Assembly (NCBI RefSeq): GCF_006152065.1
Contig: NZ_VDFW01000004.1
Coordinates: 275,207-339,206, forward strand
From: Amycolatopsis alkalitolerans
GTDB taxonomy: Bacteria > Actinomycetota > Actinomycetes > Mycobacteriales > Pseudonocardiaceae
Direction of reading: 5' to 3'
Length of the DNA: 64,000 nucleotides
Shown here: positions 8,579 through 17,214 of the stretch, piece after piece
How the letters are laid out: the number at the start of each line of letters is the position of its first letter
How positions within the stretch are numbered: position 1 is the stretch's first letter
Translations under genes and position numbers: made by a program
Notes under the pieces: generated by a model
Seen by the model: the letters and a program-made list of their open reading frames with translations, nothing else
Told to the model about the DNA's origin: nothing
The model's database searches: none

Positions 8579-11404
8579 TCACCAGCGGCGGTCGATGACC
8601 GTCCCGTTCGGATACCACTGGATGTACCCGAACTGGAAGTCGTTGCGCCGCCCGCCGTCGAAGCTGAACTCACCCGAGCGCGGATAGCCGAGATACGACC
8701 GTTCCCAGCCCAGCGCCGACCACCGGGCCCGGATCGCGCCGTAGATCTCGTGCGCGCCCGTCGCCGGGCTGAAGTAGATCGACGCCGCCTTGCTGAAGTG
8801 GTTGTACCGGCCGATCCCGTCCGGGGTCGCCAGCTCGTCCGTCGTCGGGTAGCCCGTCGGGCCCAGCTCCCAGCCGGTCGCCTGCCAGGTCTGCCGGATC
8901 AGGCCCCACACGCCGTGCGCGCCGGTCGCCGGCGTCCAGTAGATCGACGCGGCCTTGCTGAAGTGGTTGTACCGGCCGATCCCGTCCGGCGTGCCCGTCT
9001 CATCCGTGGTCGGGTAGCCGGTGGGCCCCTTCTCCCAGTTCAGCGCGGACCAGCGGGCCCGGATCAGGCCCCAGATGGCATGGGAACCCGTGCCCGGCGA
9101 GAAGTACACCGACGCGGTACCCGTGGCCGGGGTGCCGATGAAGTGGTTGAACTTGCCGGTCCCGTCGGGTGCGGTGGTCTCGTCGGTCAACGGAGCGCCG
9201 AACCGCTGGTGCCCGCCGAGCCCGAGATACTTGGCCAGGTTCTGGCCGTGCACCTCGTGCACACCGGTCTGCTGCGACCAGTACAGCCGCCCGTTGGCGT
9301 ACACGCGGTACCGCACGCCGCCGTCGGACACCTCGGGCGCGGTGGGCGCGCCGAGTAGCTGCCGCAGCGCGGCGTCGGAGTTGTACCGCTGCTCGATCGG
9401 TGTCGTGTAGTTCGCCGTCAGCGTCAGATCCGACGAGGGCATCGTGAGCGTGCGGGTACGCGTGGTCGGCCCGTCCGCCCACTGGGCGAACGCCGAAGCA
9501 CCGTCGGTCGCGGTGGGCGTGGCCACCACGTCGATCGTCGAACCGTCGGTCACCAGCGCCGTGTTCGCGTTGCCGGCGGAAGGAATCTGCAGCGACGCGG
9601 GCACGTTCGAGGTGAGCGTCAGCCGGTGCTGGCGCGGCCAGGCCGTGTAGGTCTCGCTCGTCGCCACGCCCACGCTGTCGGTGACCGTCGCGGTGATCAG
9701 GAGCCGGGTGTCGGGATGATCGGGGAACGGCACGGTGAAGCTCGAACCGGTCGCCCCGACGCCGGGGTGCGAGTGGCAGGTCGCCTCGTCAGGGCAGTGC
9801 AGCTCGCGACTGGTCCAGACCGTGTCGAGGGCGGCGTCCTCCGCGTCGGTTGCCGTCGAGGTCAGGCTGACCTGCTCGCCGACACCGAACAGGTCGCTCC
9901 GCGGCACGGTCAGGCTCAGCTGCGGCGAGTGGTTCGAGGGTGCCACGGTCAGCGTGGTCGTGCCGGCCGCGCCGAGTGGATCGCGCACGGTAAGGGTCGC
10001 GGTGAACCGGTCCGCCCCGGTCGCGTAGGTGTGCGCGACGGTCTTGCCGGTTCCCGTTGTGCCGTCGCCGAAATCCCAGGCATAGGTGAGCGGGTCGCCG
10101 TCGAAGTCGAGGGACTGCGAGGCGTCGAAGGTGACCGTCCGCGTGCCGGCGTCGGTGGTGCTGGTCGCCTGCGCGATCGGCGCGGTGTTGCCCTGCTGGT
10201 AGCTGATCCGCTTCAGGTTGCCCGAGATCAGGTCCGCGAACACGACGTCACCGTTGGGTGCGGCGGAGAGCTTGACCGGCCCGCCGATTCCCGTTGCCCA
10301 CGCCGGGTCCTGCGGGGCCTGGGTCAACTTGCCGGTGCTGTCGTAGCGCGCCGTCCAGATCTTGCCGGCCGCGTAGTCGCCGAAGAAGTAGGTGCCCTGG
10401 TACTGGCCCGGGTAGCTCTTACCGGTGTAGACGAACCCGCCGGTGATGCTGTTGCCCTGGTTGGACGCGGTGCCGTGGTGGTACTCCCAGATCGGCCCGG
10501 TGTTGGACACCGGCCCGCATTCGGCGGGGAAGTGCGTGACGTAGCCGGTCTGGTGGTTGCCCTCCCAGCACGGCCACGCGTAGTTGCGGCCGGGCTGGAC
10601 GACGTCGAGTTCCTCCCAGGTCTCCCAGCCGACGTCGCCGACGACCGGCAGCCCGCTGCTCGGGTCGAGCGAGAACCGGAACGGGCTGCGGAAGCCGCTC
10701 GCGAACACCTTGCTGCGCGCGGAGTTCGGGTTCGCCGCGTCGTAGTACGGGTTGCCGGGAACCCCGGCGCCGTCGCCGGTCAGGTGCAGGATCTTGCCGT
10801 AGAGCTGGTTCACGTCGAGCGCGCGCAGGGCCCGCGGGTCGTAGACCTCGTGGTGGAAGTCGGCACTGTCCCCGATGGACACCCAGACCGTGCCGTCGTC
10901 CGCGGCGACCACGCCGGTCATGCCGTGGACGTTGTAGCCGACGGGCAGGTCCAGCAGAACCTTCTCACCGCCGATGCCGGTCGGCTCGGGGGAACCGGTG
11001 ACCGTGAACCGCGCCAGGCGGAAACTCGAGCCGGTGCTGGTCCGGATGGTCCTGGCGAGGTAGATGGCGTGCGTGCTCGCGTAGTCCGGCGCGATCGCGA
11101 GCCCGACGAGGCCGAGGTCGCCCTCGTTGTTGACGGCGAGCGTGGTGAGCGTGCGGACGGCGCCGGCGGGCGAAACCCAGGTGATCTTGCCGCCCTTGCC
11201 GGTCGCGATGATGCCGCCGTCACCAGGCAGGTAGGCGAAGTCGGTCAGGTCATAGGCCGCCTGGCCGGAGGCCTGCTCCCGGATGACGAAACCGGATGGG
11301 ACGGCCGGCGCGGCGCTCGCCTGCGGGGCGGCCATCAGGCCGGCTGTCGCCAGCAGCCCGGCGACCAGGGCGGCCCCTCCCCGTCTGAACCACTGTCTGT
11401 GCAT
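8579..11404 (-). CDS. Secreted PQQ-dependent sugar dehydrogenase-like protein with PKD domain and LGFP repeats
   Basis: 941 residues. A Sec signal peptide (charged start, hydrophobic core, ASA-A cleavage region near 30) is followed by a glucose/sorbosone dehydrogenase-type six-bladed propeller to about residue 400 (VSIGDSADFHHE, SGFRSPFRFSLDP, WPCWEGNHQTGYV). A PKD domain near 410-490 follows (YAWDFGDGTTGTGKTVAHTY), then another Ig-like segment, then 5-6 LGFP repeats from about 690 to the end. LGFP repeats are thought to tether proteins to the mycolic-acid or arabinogalactan envelope. It is probably an extracellular, wall-associated carbohydrate oxidoreductase or binder. The Shine-Dalgarno sequence lies in a strong hairpin. 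It shares LGFP modules with the divergent gene at 12819. Confidence 0.85.
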   Translation of the reverse strand: MHRQWFRRGGAALVAGLLATAGLMAAPQASAAPAVPSGFVIREQASGQAAYDLTDFAYLPGDGGIIATGKGGKITWVSPAGAVRTLTTLAVNNEGDLGLVGLAIAPDYASTHAIYLARTIRTSTGSSFRLARFTVTGSPEPTGIGGEKVLLDLPVGYNVHGMTGVVAADDGTVWVSIGDSADFHHEVYDPRALRALDVNQLYGKILHLTGDGAGVPGNPYYDAANPNSARSKVFASGFRSPFRFSLDPSSGLPVVGDVGWETWEELDVVQPGRNYAWPCWEGNHQTGYVTHFPAECGPVSNTGPIWEYHHGTASNQGNSITGGFVYTGKSYPGQYQGTYFFGDYAAGKIWTARYDSTGKLTQAPQDPAWATGIGGPVKLSAAPNGDVVFADLISGNLKRISYQQGNTAPIAQATSTTDAGTRTVTFDASQSLDFDGDPLTYAWDFGDGTTGTGKTVAHTYATGADRFTATLTVRDPLGAAGTTTLTVAPSNHSPQLSLTVPRSDLFGVGEQVSLTSTATDAEDAALDTVWTSRELHCPDEATCHSHPGVGATGSSFTVPFPDHPDTRLLITATVTDSVGVATSETYTAWPRQHRLTLTSNVPASLQIPSAGNANTALVTDGSTIDVVATPTATDGASAFAQWADGPTTRTRTLTMPSSDLTLTANYTTPIEQRYNSDAALRQLLGAPTAPEVSDGGVRYRVYANGRLYWSQQTGVHEVHGQNLAKYLGLGGHQRFGAPLTDETTAPDGTGKFNHFIGTPATGTASVYFSPGTGSHAIWGLIRARWSALNWEKGPTGYPTTDETGTPDGIGRYNHFSKAASIYWTPATGAHGVWGLIRQTWQATGWELGPTGYPTTDELATPDGIGRYNHFSKAASIYFSPATGAHEIYGAIRARWSALGWERSYLGYPRSGEFSFDGGRRNDFQFGYIQWYPNGTVIDRRW

Positions 11405-11411
11405 TATTCCC

Positions 11412-11446
11412 CCTTCTGGGCGTCTGATCCTTTTTCGCCCAGAAGG
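11412..11446 (-). promoter_or_regulatory. 11-bp perfect hairpin masking the ribosome-binding site
   Basis: CCTTCTGGGCG (11412-11422) and CGCCCAGAAGG (11436-11446) are perfect inverted repeats with a 13-base loop, immediately upstream of the leftward ATG at 11404. In the transcript the AAGGGGG ribosome-binding site is the 3' arm, so folding would hide it. It could be a translational switch, an operator, or an attenuator remnant. Confidence 0.5.
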
Positions 11447-11519
11447 AGGATTACGTTGCTCTCAGTTACGATGTTGTGATTTCGCCAGAACGAAGCCCAA
11501 TGTGACGAGCATTTTCGCG

Positions 11520-12050
11520 TCAGCGGCAGATAATGAAAATGAGGACGCAGGACGGAGTCGTCCGGGACGGCGAAGTATTCGCCGTGGAATTCGACGGAGA
11601 ACTATCGGCGGTCGGTGTGGTGGTGACCGATGTCGTGCTGTTCGGACCGTCTTGCTGACTCTGGGAACCGGTGACCGTGACCGTTTGGGTCGCGGTTTCC
11701 CGGCTCGGTCTGCGCCCGGGGAGTTCATTGATTCCCGCGCCCACGTCCCCCGGTCTCTGGTTGGTCACGACGACCGTCGTGTTGCGGCCGGTCACCTCCG
11801 ACGGCGCCGGCCCGGAAGGCACGCCGCCGCCCGCGAGCCCGCCGGTCGGCGGGTGCGGAAGGTTGACCAGTGACGGGGAGTCCGCCTCGGAGCGCATCGA
11901 TCCGAAATGGACGAGCAGGGCGGCGAGGCCGCAGCCCAGTACCACCGCGAGCATCACGGCCATGACACGCGCCCGGCCGCCGGGTTTCCGCTGGGCCTCG
12001 CCCCAGCCCTCCCGCTCCAGGAGCTCGGCCACCGACACTTCGTCGTTCAC
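11520..12050 (-). CDS. Single-pass membrane protein with Ser/Thr/Pro-rich external region
   Basis: The GTG at 12050 is chosen because it follows GAAAGG and begins the conserved VSVAELLEREG-type cytoplasmic start often seen in Pseudonocardiaceae. The protein is 176 residues. A short cytoplasmic segment is followed by one transmembrane helix near 30-50 (MAVMLAVVLGCGLAALLVHF), then about 125 residues rich in Ser, Thr, Pro and Gly with no catalytic motif. The function is not recognised. Position between two LGFP exoprotein genes may mean a role in envelope organisation, but this is only context. Confidence 0.7.
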   Translation of the reverse strand: MNDEVSVAELLEREGWGEAQRKPGGRARVMAVMLAVVLGCGLAALLVHFGSMRSEADSPSLVNLPHPPTGGLAGGGVPSGPAPSEVTGRNTTVVVTNQRPGDVGAGINELPGRRPSRETATQTVTVTGSQSQQDGPNSTTSVTTTPTADSSPSNSTANTSPSRTTPSCVLIFIICR

Positions 12051-12291
12051 CGGACAGACCTTTCGAGCCGAAGGAAAGAGCGCGCCGACGAATGTTTGTA
12101 GCGTAGCCGGGTGGACGGTCAATAACCGGGGCCACGAAAGGCGCGGAGAATCACTGACCGTATTCCTGAACAGTGTTAGGAGTGGCCTTTCGCGACATTC
12201 CGCAACCGGTTTGGCGCGAACTGTGCCGGCGGCGCCTTGAGCCCCGGTTCAGGGTGACCGCCGCGGTGCGTAACCGATCGAACGCGACTCG

Positions 12292-12579
12292 CTACCCGTT
12301 GGTGCGAGCTTCGAGAAGTCCGGGCGCGTGCTCGCGGACCGCTTCGAGTACCTGATCGATGTCCGGGTTGATCATCGCCACCGGACCGACGAAGACCGCG
12401 GGCACGGTCTCGTTGCCGTCCGCGACCGAACGGACGCGGGCCGCGGCCGCCTCGTCCTCCCAGATGTTCACCTCGTGCAGCGGCAGACCCGCGTGCTCCA
12501 GATGGTGGCGCAGCATCAGGCAAAAGCCGCAGCCGGGACGCCAGTAGAACTCGACAGCACTCTCGTGCGCAGTGGCCAT
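12292..12579 (-). CDS. Glutaredoxin/mycoredoxin-like protein
   Basis: A 95-residue thioredoxin-fold protein with a CGFC redox motif at residues 17-20 (FYWRPGCGFCLML). The TVPAVFVG cis-proline segment near 60 and the C-terminal helix are typical of mycoredoxins. In actinobacteria such proteins reduce mycothiol-mixed disulfides. It starts from an ATG with a purine-rich upstream region. It appears monocistronic, between the membrane-protein gene and the promoter region of the 1158-residue exoprotein. Confidence 0.88.
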   Translation of the reverse strand: MATAHESAVEFYWRPGCGFCLMLRHHLEHAGLPLHEVNIWEDEAAAARVRSVADGNETVPAVFVGPVAMINPDIDQVLEAVREHAPGLLEARTNG

Positions 12580-12626
12580 GAGCCCAGGTTAGCGATTAAC
12601 GAACGATCGAGCTGCGCCGTTCATAG

Positions 12627-12749
12627 CCAATCCGGCCACAGTCGCGGCTCCCCGGCTTGCGCGGCAACGGTTACGCGCAGCTCGAGGCCGGCAGACTTTT
12701 GGCCGGATTGGTCACCAATTCGTGATCCTGGTGTGTAACACGATAGGGT
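12627..12749. promoter_or_regulatory. Inverted repeats and promoter before the LGFP exoprotein gene
   Basis: An 11-bp perfect inverted repeat pairs CCAATCCGGCC (12627-12637) with GGCCGGATTGG (12701-12711). A second small palindrome, TTGGTCACCAA (12708-12718), overlaps its right arm. The likely -10 is TAGGGT at 12744-12749, leaving an untranslated leader of roughly 60 bases before the TTG start. Confidence 0.4.
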
Positions 12750-12818
12750 GAAATTTCGAATTGTCTGTCGCGTGGTGACGCGACCGTTGCGTCCCAATGG
12801 CGCAACGGAGGGAGTTCG

Positions 12819-15800
12819 TTGTTCACCCGTTCTAGTCGTGCTGCTCGACTACTGCTACTTTCCGTCATTTCCGCTCTCGTTGCCTGGGGGCTCACACCCG
12901 GCGCCTTCGCCGACGAGACCACTGCGGCTCACAACACACTGCGCACCGGCTGGGACGACAACGAGCCCGGCCTGATCCCGTCTCAGGTGAGCGCCACCGA
13001 CTTCGGTCAGCTGTTCTGGGCGAGCGTCGACGGGCAGGTCTACGCGCAGCCGATCGTGGCGAACGGCGTCGTGGTCACGGCGACGGAGAACAACAAGGTT
13101 TACGGCCTCGATGCGGCGACCGGCGTGCAGCGCTGGCGCGTCGACTTCGGCCCCGCGTGGCCGGTGTCGACGGTCAGTTGCGGTGACCTGGTGCCGACGG
13201 TCGGCGTCACGGCCACGCCTGTCTACGACCCGTCGACCGGCACGGTGTACCTCACGTCGAAGGTCAACGATGGGCCCGATCCGCAGCACCCGCACTGGTA
13301 TCTCCACGCGCTGGACGCGAAAACCGGCGCCGAGCGCGCGGGCTTCCCGACGACCATCAAGGGTTCGCCGACCAACAACCCCAACGTCCCGTTCAACCCG
13401 ATGACGGCGATGCAGCGCCCCGGGTTGCTGCTGCTCGACGGCGTCGTCTACGCCGGTTTCGCGAGTCACTGCGACTACACGCCGTACGTCGGTTACGTCA
13501 TCGGCGTCACCGCGTCGACCGGGGTCCAGACCACCATGTGGGCCACCGAGGCCGCGGCCTCCGACGAGGGCGGGATCTGGCAGTCCGGCGCCGGCCTGGT
13601 CTCCGACGGGTCCGGCCGGATCATCTTCGCGACCGGCAACGGCGTCGCGCCCGCGCCCGGCCCGGGCAACGATCCGCCGCAGACGCTCGGTGAGTCGGTC
13701 GTACGGCTGGCGGTCAACGGCGACGGATCCCTTACCCCGCAAAGTTTCTTCAGCCCGCACGACAACACGAGACTGAACCAGGACGACGCCGACCTCGGCT
13801 CCGGCGGACCGATGGCGTTGCCGTCGAACTTCGGCACGAGCGCGCATCCGCGGCTGGTCGTCGAAGTCGGCAAGGACGGCCGGATCTACCTGCTCGACGC
13901 CGACAACCTCGGCGGCGCCGGGCAGGGCGCGAACGGCGGCGACGCGGTCGTCGGGATGACCGGCCCGTTCCAGGGCGTGTGGGGGCGGCCCGGGCTCTGG
14001 GGCGGCGACGGCGGTTACGTCTACGTCGTCGGCAACAACGGGCCGTTGCGCGCGTTGAAGTACTCCGCGTCCGGGCCGTCGCTGACCTCGGTCGGCACGA
14101 CGAGTGACAACTTCGGCTACACCTCGGGTTCGCCGGTGATCACCTCCACCGGCACGACCTCGGGTTCCGCTCTCGTGTGGGTCGTCTACAGCACCGGTCC
14201 GAACGGGGCGAACGCGCAGTTGCGCGCCTACGACCCGGTGCCGGTCAACGGGGTGCTGAAGATGCGCTACTCGGCGCCCATCGGAACCGCGGTCAAGTTC
14301 TCCGTGCCCGCCACGGACAACGGCCGCGTGTACGTCGGCACGCGCGACGGCAAGGTCCTCGGCTTCGGCCGGCCGACCACCGCGCCGCTCACGACCAAAC
14401 CGTACGACTTCGGCTCCGCCGCGGTGGGGACCACGGAGAGCGCGACCGTCACCGTCACCGCGAACCAGAACCTCACGGTGAACGGCGTGGCCGCGGACGC
14501 GCCGTTCGCGACGTCGGTGACCACGCCGGTGACCCTGACCAAGGGGCAGACCCTGAACGTGCCGATCTCCTACACGCCAACGACTTGGGGTGCCTCGACC
14601 GGCAGTCTGACGTTCCACACCAGCGTCGGTGACGCCGCGATGGACCTGCACGGCCAGGGCACGCAACCGGGTCTCGGCGCGACACCCGCGTCGCTGGACT
14701 TCGGGCCGGTGCGCACGGGCGCGGCGAAGGAACTGAGCGTCAACATCCTCAACACCGGCACGACCTCGGAGACGATCACCGGGGTGACCCCGCCGACCGG
14801 ATCGTTCTCGGCGAGCAGCCTGCCGGCGGCGGGGACCGTGCTGGCGGCCGGCGCGTCGGTGACGATCCCGGTGACCTATGAGCCCACCACGGGCACGGAC
14901 ACCGGCCTGCCGGAGAGCTCGCAGCTGGTCGTGTCCGGTGACCAGGGTTCGGTGACGGTCCCGGTGACCGGTACCGCGCTGACCGGGCAACCGCAGCTGA
15001 CCCTCGACCCGTCGCTGGTCGACTACCACACTGTCGCGGTTGGACAGTCGGTGACGCTGTCGTTCACGGTGGAGAACACCGGGACCGTACCGCTGACGAT
15101 CACCAAGGCGAAGGCTCCCCAGGGCGTCTTCTTCAGCACCGACCAGCTTGCGGAGGGTCAGGTGATCCCGCCGGGTGACTCGCTGCAGCAGAAGGTGACC
15201 TTCCAGCCGGCGGACGCCTACCCGGCGACGGCGGTGTACGAGATCACCGGCGATGACGGCCAGGGTGCGAAGACGGTGACCCTGCAGGGAAACACCGATC
15301 CGATCACCGACTACTACGACAAGCTGGGCGGTGCGCGCGGTTCGGTACTGAGCGATCCGGTTTCGGCCGAGTACGACACGCCCGGCGGCGGTAAGGCGCA
15401 GGACTTCCGTGGCGGCAGCATCTACTGGTCCGCGGCCACCGGTCCGCACGTGGTGATGGGCGACATCCTTGCGAAGTACAAGTCGATCGGCGGGCCGGGC
15501 AGCAGCCTCGGCTACCCCACGACCGACGAGACGGGGACGCCGGACGGGGTCGGCCGGTACAACCACTTCTCGCGGTCGGACGGTGCGTCGATCTACTGGA
15601 CGCCGAACACCGGGGCGCATTTCATCCAGGGTGCGATCCGGGCGAAGTGGGCGGCGATGGGCTGGGAGCGTGGTCCGCAGGGCTACCCGATCACGGATGA
15701 GCTGACCACTCCGGACGGTGTGGGCAAGTACAACCACTTCTCACGGGCCGACGGCGCTTCGATCTACTGGTACCCGGGCAACGGCGCCTGGTCGATCCAG

Positions 15801-16295
15801 GGCGCCATCCGGGCGAAGTGGGCGGCTCTGGGCTGGGAAACCGGGCCGATGGGCTATCCGACGACGGACGAGTCGGGGACCCCGGACGGTGTGGGCAGGT
15901 ACAACCACTTCACCAAGTCCGCCTCGATCTACTGGACGCCGACCACCGGTGCCTGGTCGATCCACGGTGCGATCCGGGCGAAGTGGGCCGCGACCGGGTG
16001 GGAGCAGGGACCGCTCGGTTACCCGACGACGGACGAGTCGGGGACCCCGGACGGTGTGGGCAGGTACAACCACTTCAGCAAGGCGGGTTCGATCTACTGG
16101 TCCCCGTCGACGCCGGCTTCGGCGATCTACGGGCTGATCAGGCAGAAGTGGGCCTCACTCGGCTGGGAACGCAGTGCGCTCGGCTACCCGACCTCCGATG
16201 AGTACGGCATCGCCGGCGGGCGGCGGAACGACTTCGTGCACGGCTGGATCACCTTCTGGTTCTCCAACGGAGCCGTTGTCGGCACCTACAAGTAG
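12819..16295 (+). CDS. Large secreted beta-propeller protein with ASH/Ig-like domains and LGFP repeats
   Basis: 1158 residues from a TTG start four bases after GGAGGGAG. The signal peptide is at about 1-30 (hydrophobic core LLLLSVISALVAWGL, then FAD-E). A PQQ-like beta-propeller covers about 30-520 (DGQVYAQPIVANGVVV, VYGLDAATGVQRWRV, GRVYVGTRDGKVLGF). Three ASH/choice-of-anchor-D type domains follow to about 830 (SLDFGPVRTGAAKELSVNI). Five to six LGFP repeats of 55-57 residues fill the C-terminus. It is probably wall-associated through the LGFP repeats. Enzymatic activity is not evident, because the PQQ ligands of true quinoproteins are not recognisable. It shares the repeat module with the 941-residue protein on the other strand. 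Confidence 0.85.
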   Translation: MFTRSSRAARLLLLSVISALVAWGLTPGAFADETTAAHNTLRTGWDDNEPGLIPSQVSATDFGQLFWASVDGQVYAQPIVANGVVVTATENNKVYGLDAATGVQRWRVDFGPAWPVSTVSCGDLVPTVGVTATPVYDPSTGTVYLTSKVNDGPDPQHPHWYLHALDAKTGAERAGFPTTIKGSPTNNPNVPFNPMTAMQRPGLLLLDGVVYAGFASHCDYTPYVGYVIGVTASTGVQTTMWATEAAASDEGGIWQSGAGLVSDGSGRIIFATGNGVAPAPGPGNDPPQTLGESVVRLAVNGDGSLTPQSFFSPHDNTRLNQDDADLGSGGPMALPSNFGTSAHPRLVVEVGKDGRIYLLDADNLGGAGQGANGGDAVVGMTGPFQGVWGRPGLWGGDGGYVYVVGNNGPLRALKYSASGPSLTSVGTTSDNFGYTSGSPVITSTGTTSGSALVWVVYSTGPNGANAQLRAYDPVPVNGVLKMRYSAPIGTAVKFSVPATDNGRVYVGTRDGKVLGFGRPTTAPLTTKPYDFGSAAVGTTESATVTVTANQNLTVNGVAADAPFATSVTTPVTLTKGQTLNVPISYTPTTWGASTGSLTFHTSVGDAAMDLHGQGTQPGLGATPASLDFGPVRTGAAKELSVNILNTGTTSETITGVTPPTGSFSASSLPAAGTVLAAGASVTIPVTYEPTTGTDTGLPESSQLVVSGDQGSVTVPVTGTALTGQPQLTLDPSLVDYHTVAVGQSVTLSFTVENTGTVPLTITKAKAPQGVFFSTDQLAEGQVIPPGDSLQQKVTFQPADAYPATAVYEITGDDGQGAKTVTLQGNTDPITDYYDKLGGARGSVLSDPVSAEYDTPGGGKAQDFRGGSIYWSAATGPHVVMGDILAKYKSIGGPGSSLGYPTTDETGTPDGVGRYNHFSRSDGASIYWTPNTGAHFIQGAIRAKWAAMGWERGPQGYPITDELTTPDGVGKYNHFSRADGASIYWYPGNGAWSIQGAIRAKWAALGWETGPMGYPTTDESGTPDGVGRYNHFTKSASIYWTPTTGAWSIHGAIRAKWAATGWEQGPLGYPTTDESGTPDGVGRYNHFSKAGSIYWSPSTPASAIYGLIRQKWASLGWERSALGYPTSDEYGIAGGRRNDFVHGWITFWFSNGAVVGTYK
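15515..16217 (+). repeat. Tandem LGFP-coding DNA repeats
   Basis: Four to five copies of a 165-171 bp unit encode GYP-TTDE ... RYNHF ... SIYW ... IRAKW ... GW. Neighbouring copies are nearly identical over long stretches, for example GGACGGTGTGGGCAGGTAC at about 15885 and 16046. This points to recent duplication or gene conversion. The leftward gene at 8579 carries related units. Confidence 0.8.
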
Positions 16296-16311
16296 TCGAT
16301 CTACTGTGGAC

Positions 16312-17145
16312 TCAGGCGTCCCAGGTGTGGCCGGTGATCCGCTCGTAGGCCTCGGTGTACCGGCGGCGCGTCGCTTCGACGACGCCCGCCGGGATCTCCG
16401 GGCCGGGGTCGGTCTTGTCCCAGTCGGTGGACGATGCCCATTCCCGGACGAACTGCTTGTCGAACGCGTACTGCGGCCGCCCCGGCTCCCACTGGTCCGC
16501 AGGCCAGAAGCGTGAGGAGTCCGAGGTGAGCACCTCGTCGCCCAGGGTGAGCACGCCCGCGGTGTCCCAGCCGAACTCGAGCTTGGTGTCCGCGACGATG
16601 ATGCCCTGCGCGGCCGCGTGCTCGGCGCCCCTGCGGTAGACGTCCAGGGTCAGCTCGCGCAGCCGCTCGGCGGTCTCGCGGCCTTCCTGCTTCACCACGT
16701 CCTCGAACGTGATGAACTCGTCGTGCCCCTCGGTCGCCTTCGTGGTCGGTGTGAAGATCGGCTCGGGGAGCTTGCTGCCCTCCTCGAGCCCCGGCGGCAG
16801 CGCCACCCCGGAAACCGTGCCGTACTTCTGGTATTCGCGCAGGCCGAGTCCGGCGAGGTAGCCGCGCGCGATGCATTCGACGGCGACCATCTTCAGCGGG
16901 CGGCACCGCACGGCGCGGCCGGCGAACTCGGCGGGCACGTCCGTGGTGGACACCACGTGATTGGGCACGACGTCGCGGAAACGCTCGAACCACCAGTTCG
17001 ACAGCTGGGTCAGCAGCGCGCCCTTGCCGGGGATGGGGGTGGGCAGCACCACGTCGTAGACCGAGATCCGGTCCGACGCCACGAGCAGGATGTCTTCGCC
17101 GTCGCGGTACAGGTCGCGAACCTTGCCCGCGTGAATGTGCTCCAT
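16312..17145 (-). CDS. purC: Phosphoribosylaminoimidazole-succinocarboxamide synthase (SAICAR synthetase)
   Basis: 277 residues starting MEHIHAGKVRDLY. The enzyme joins CAIR and aspartate using ATP in purine synthesis. Characteristic segments are GKVRDLYRDGEDILLVASDRIS at the N-terminus, the C-IARGYLAGLGLREYQ stretch near 95-110, TPTTKATEGHDE near 140, and IVADTKLEFGWD near 195. The ATG at 17145 follows a TACGAT hexamer by exactly six bases, so a leaderless start fits and longer in-frame versions are not credible. It stands alone, convergent with the exoprotein gene and divergent from the MFS gene. Confidence 0.96.
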   Translation of the reverse strand: MEHIHAGKVRDLYRDGEDILLVASDRISVYDVVLPTPIPGKGALLTQLSNWWFERFRDVVPNHVVSTTDVPAEFAGRAVRCRPLKMVAVECIARGYLAGLGLREYQKYGTVSGVALPPGLEEGSKLPEPIFTPTTKATEGHDEFITFEDVVKQEGRETAERLRELTLDVYRRGAEHAAAQGIIVADTKLEFGWDTAGVLTLGDEVLTSDSSRFWPADQWEPGRPQYAFDKQFVREWASSTDWDKTDPGPEIPAGVVEATRRRYTEAYERITGHTWDA

Positions 17146-17151
17146 CCGCTC

Positions 17152-17157
17152 ATCGTA
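17152..17157 (-). promoter_or_regulatory. Leaderless -10 of purC
   Basis: On the leftward strand TACGAT is followed by six bases and then the purC ATG, with no Shine-Dalgarno sequence. Confidence 0.5.
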
Positions 17158-17214
17158 AGCGCCGTGCTCAGCGGCGCTTGACCTCCAGCATGGTCGAGGT
17201 CTCAGGCTGGGCGC

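Noticed and set aside
12855..15737. A 960-codon open frame on the minus strand
   Set aside because: It is antisense to the LGFP exoprotein, Arg/Gly/Val-rich, without family motifs or ribosome-binding site. It arises from high GC codon bias.
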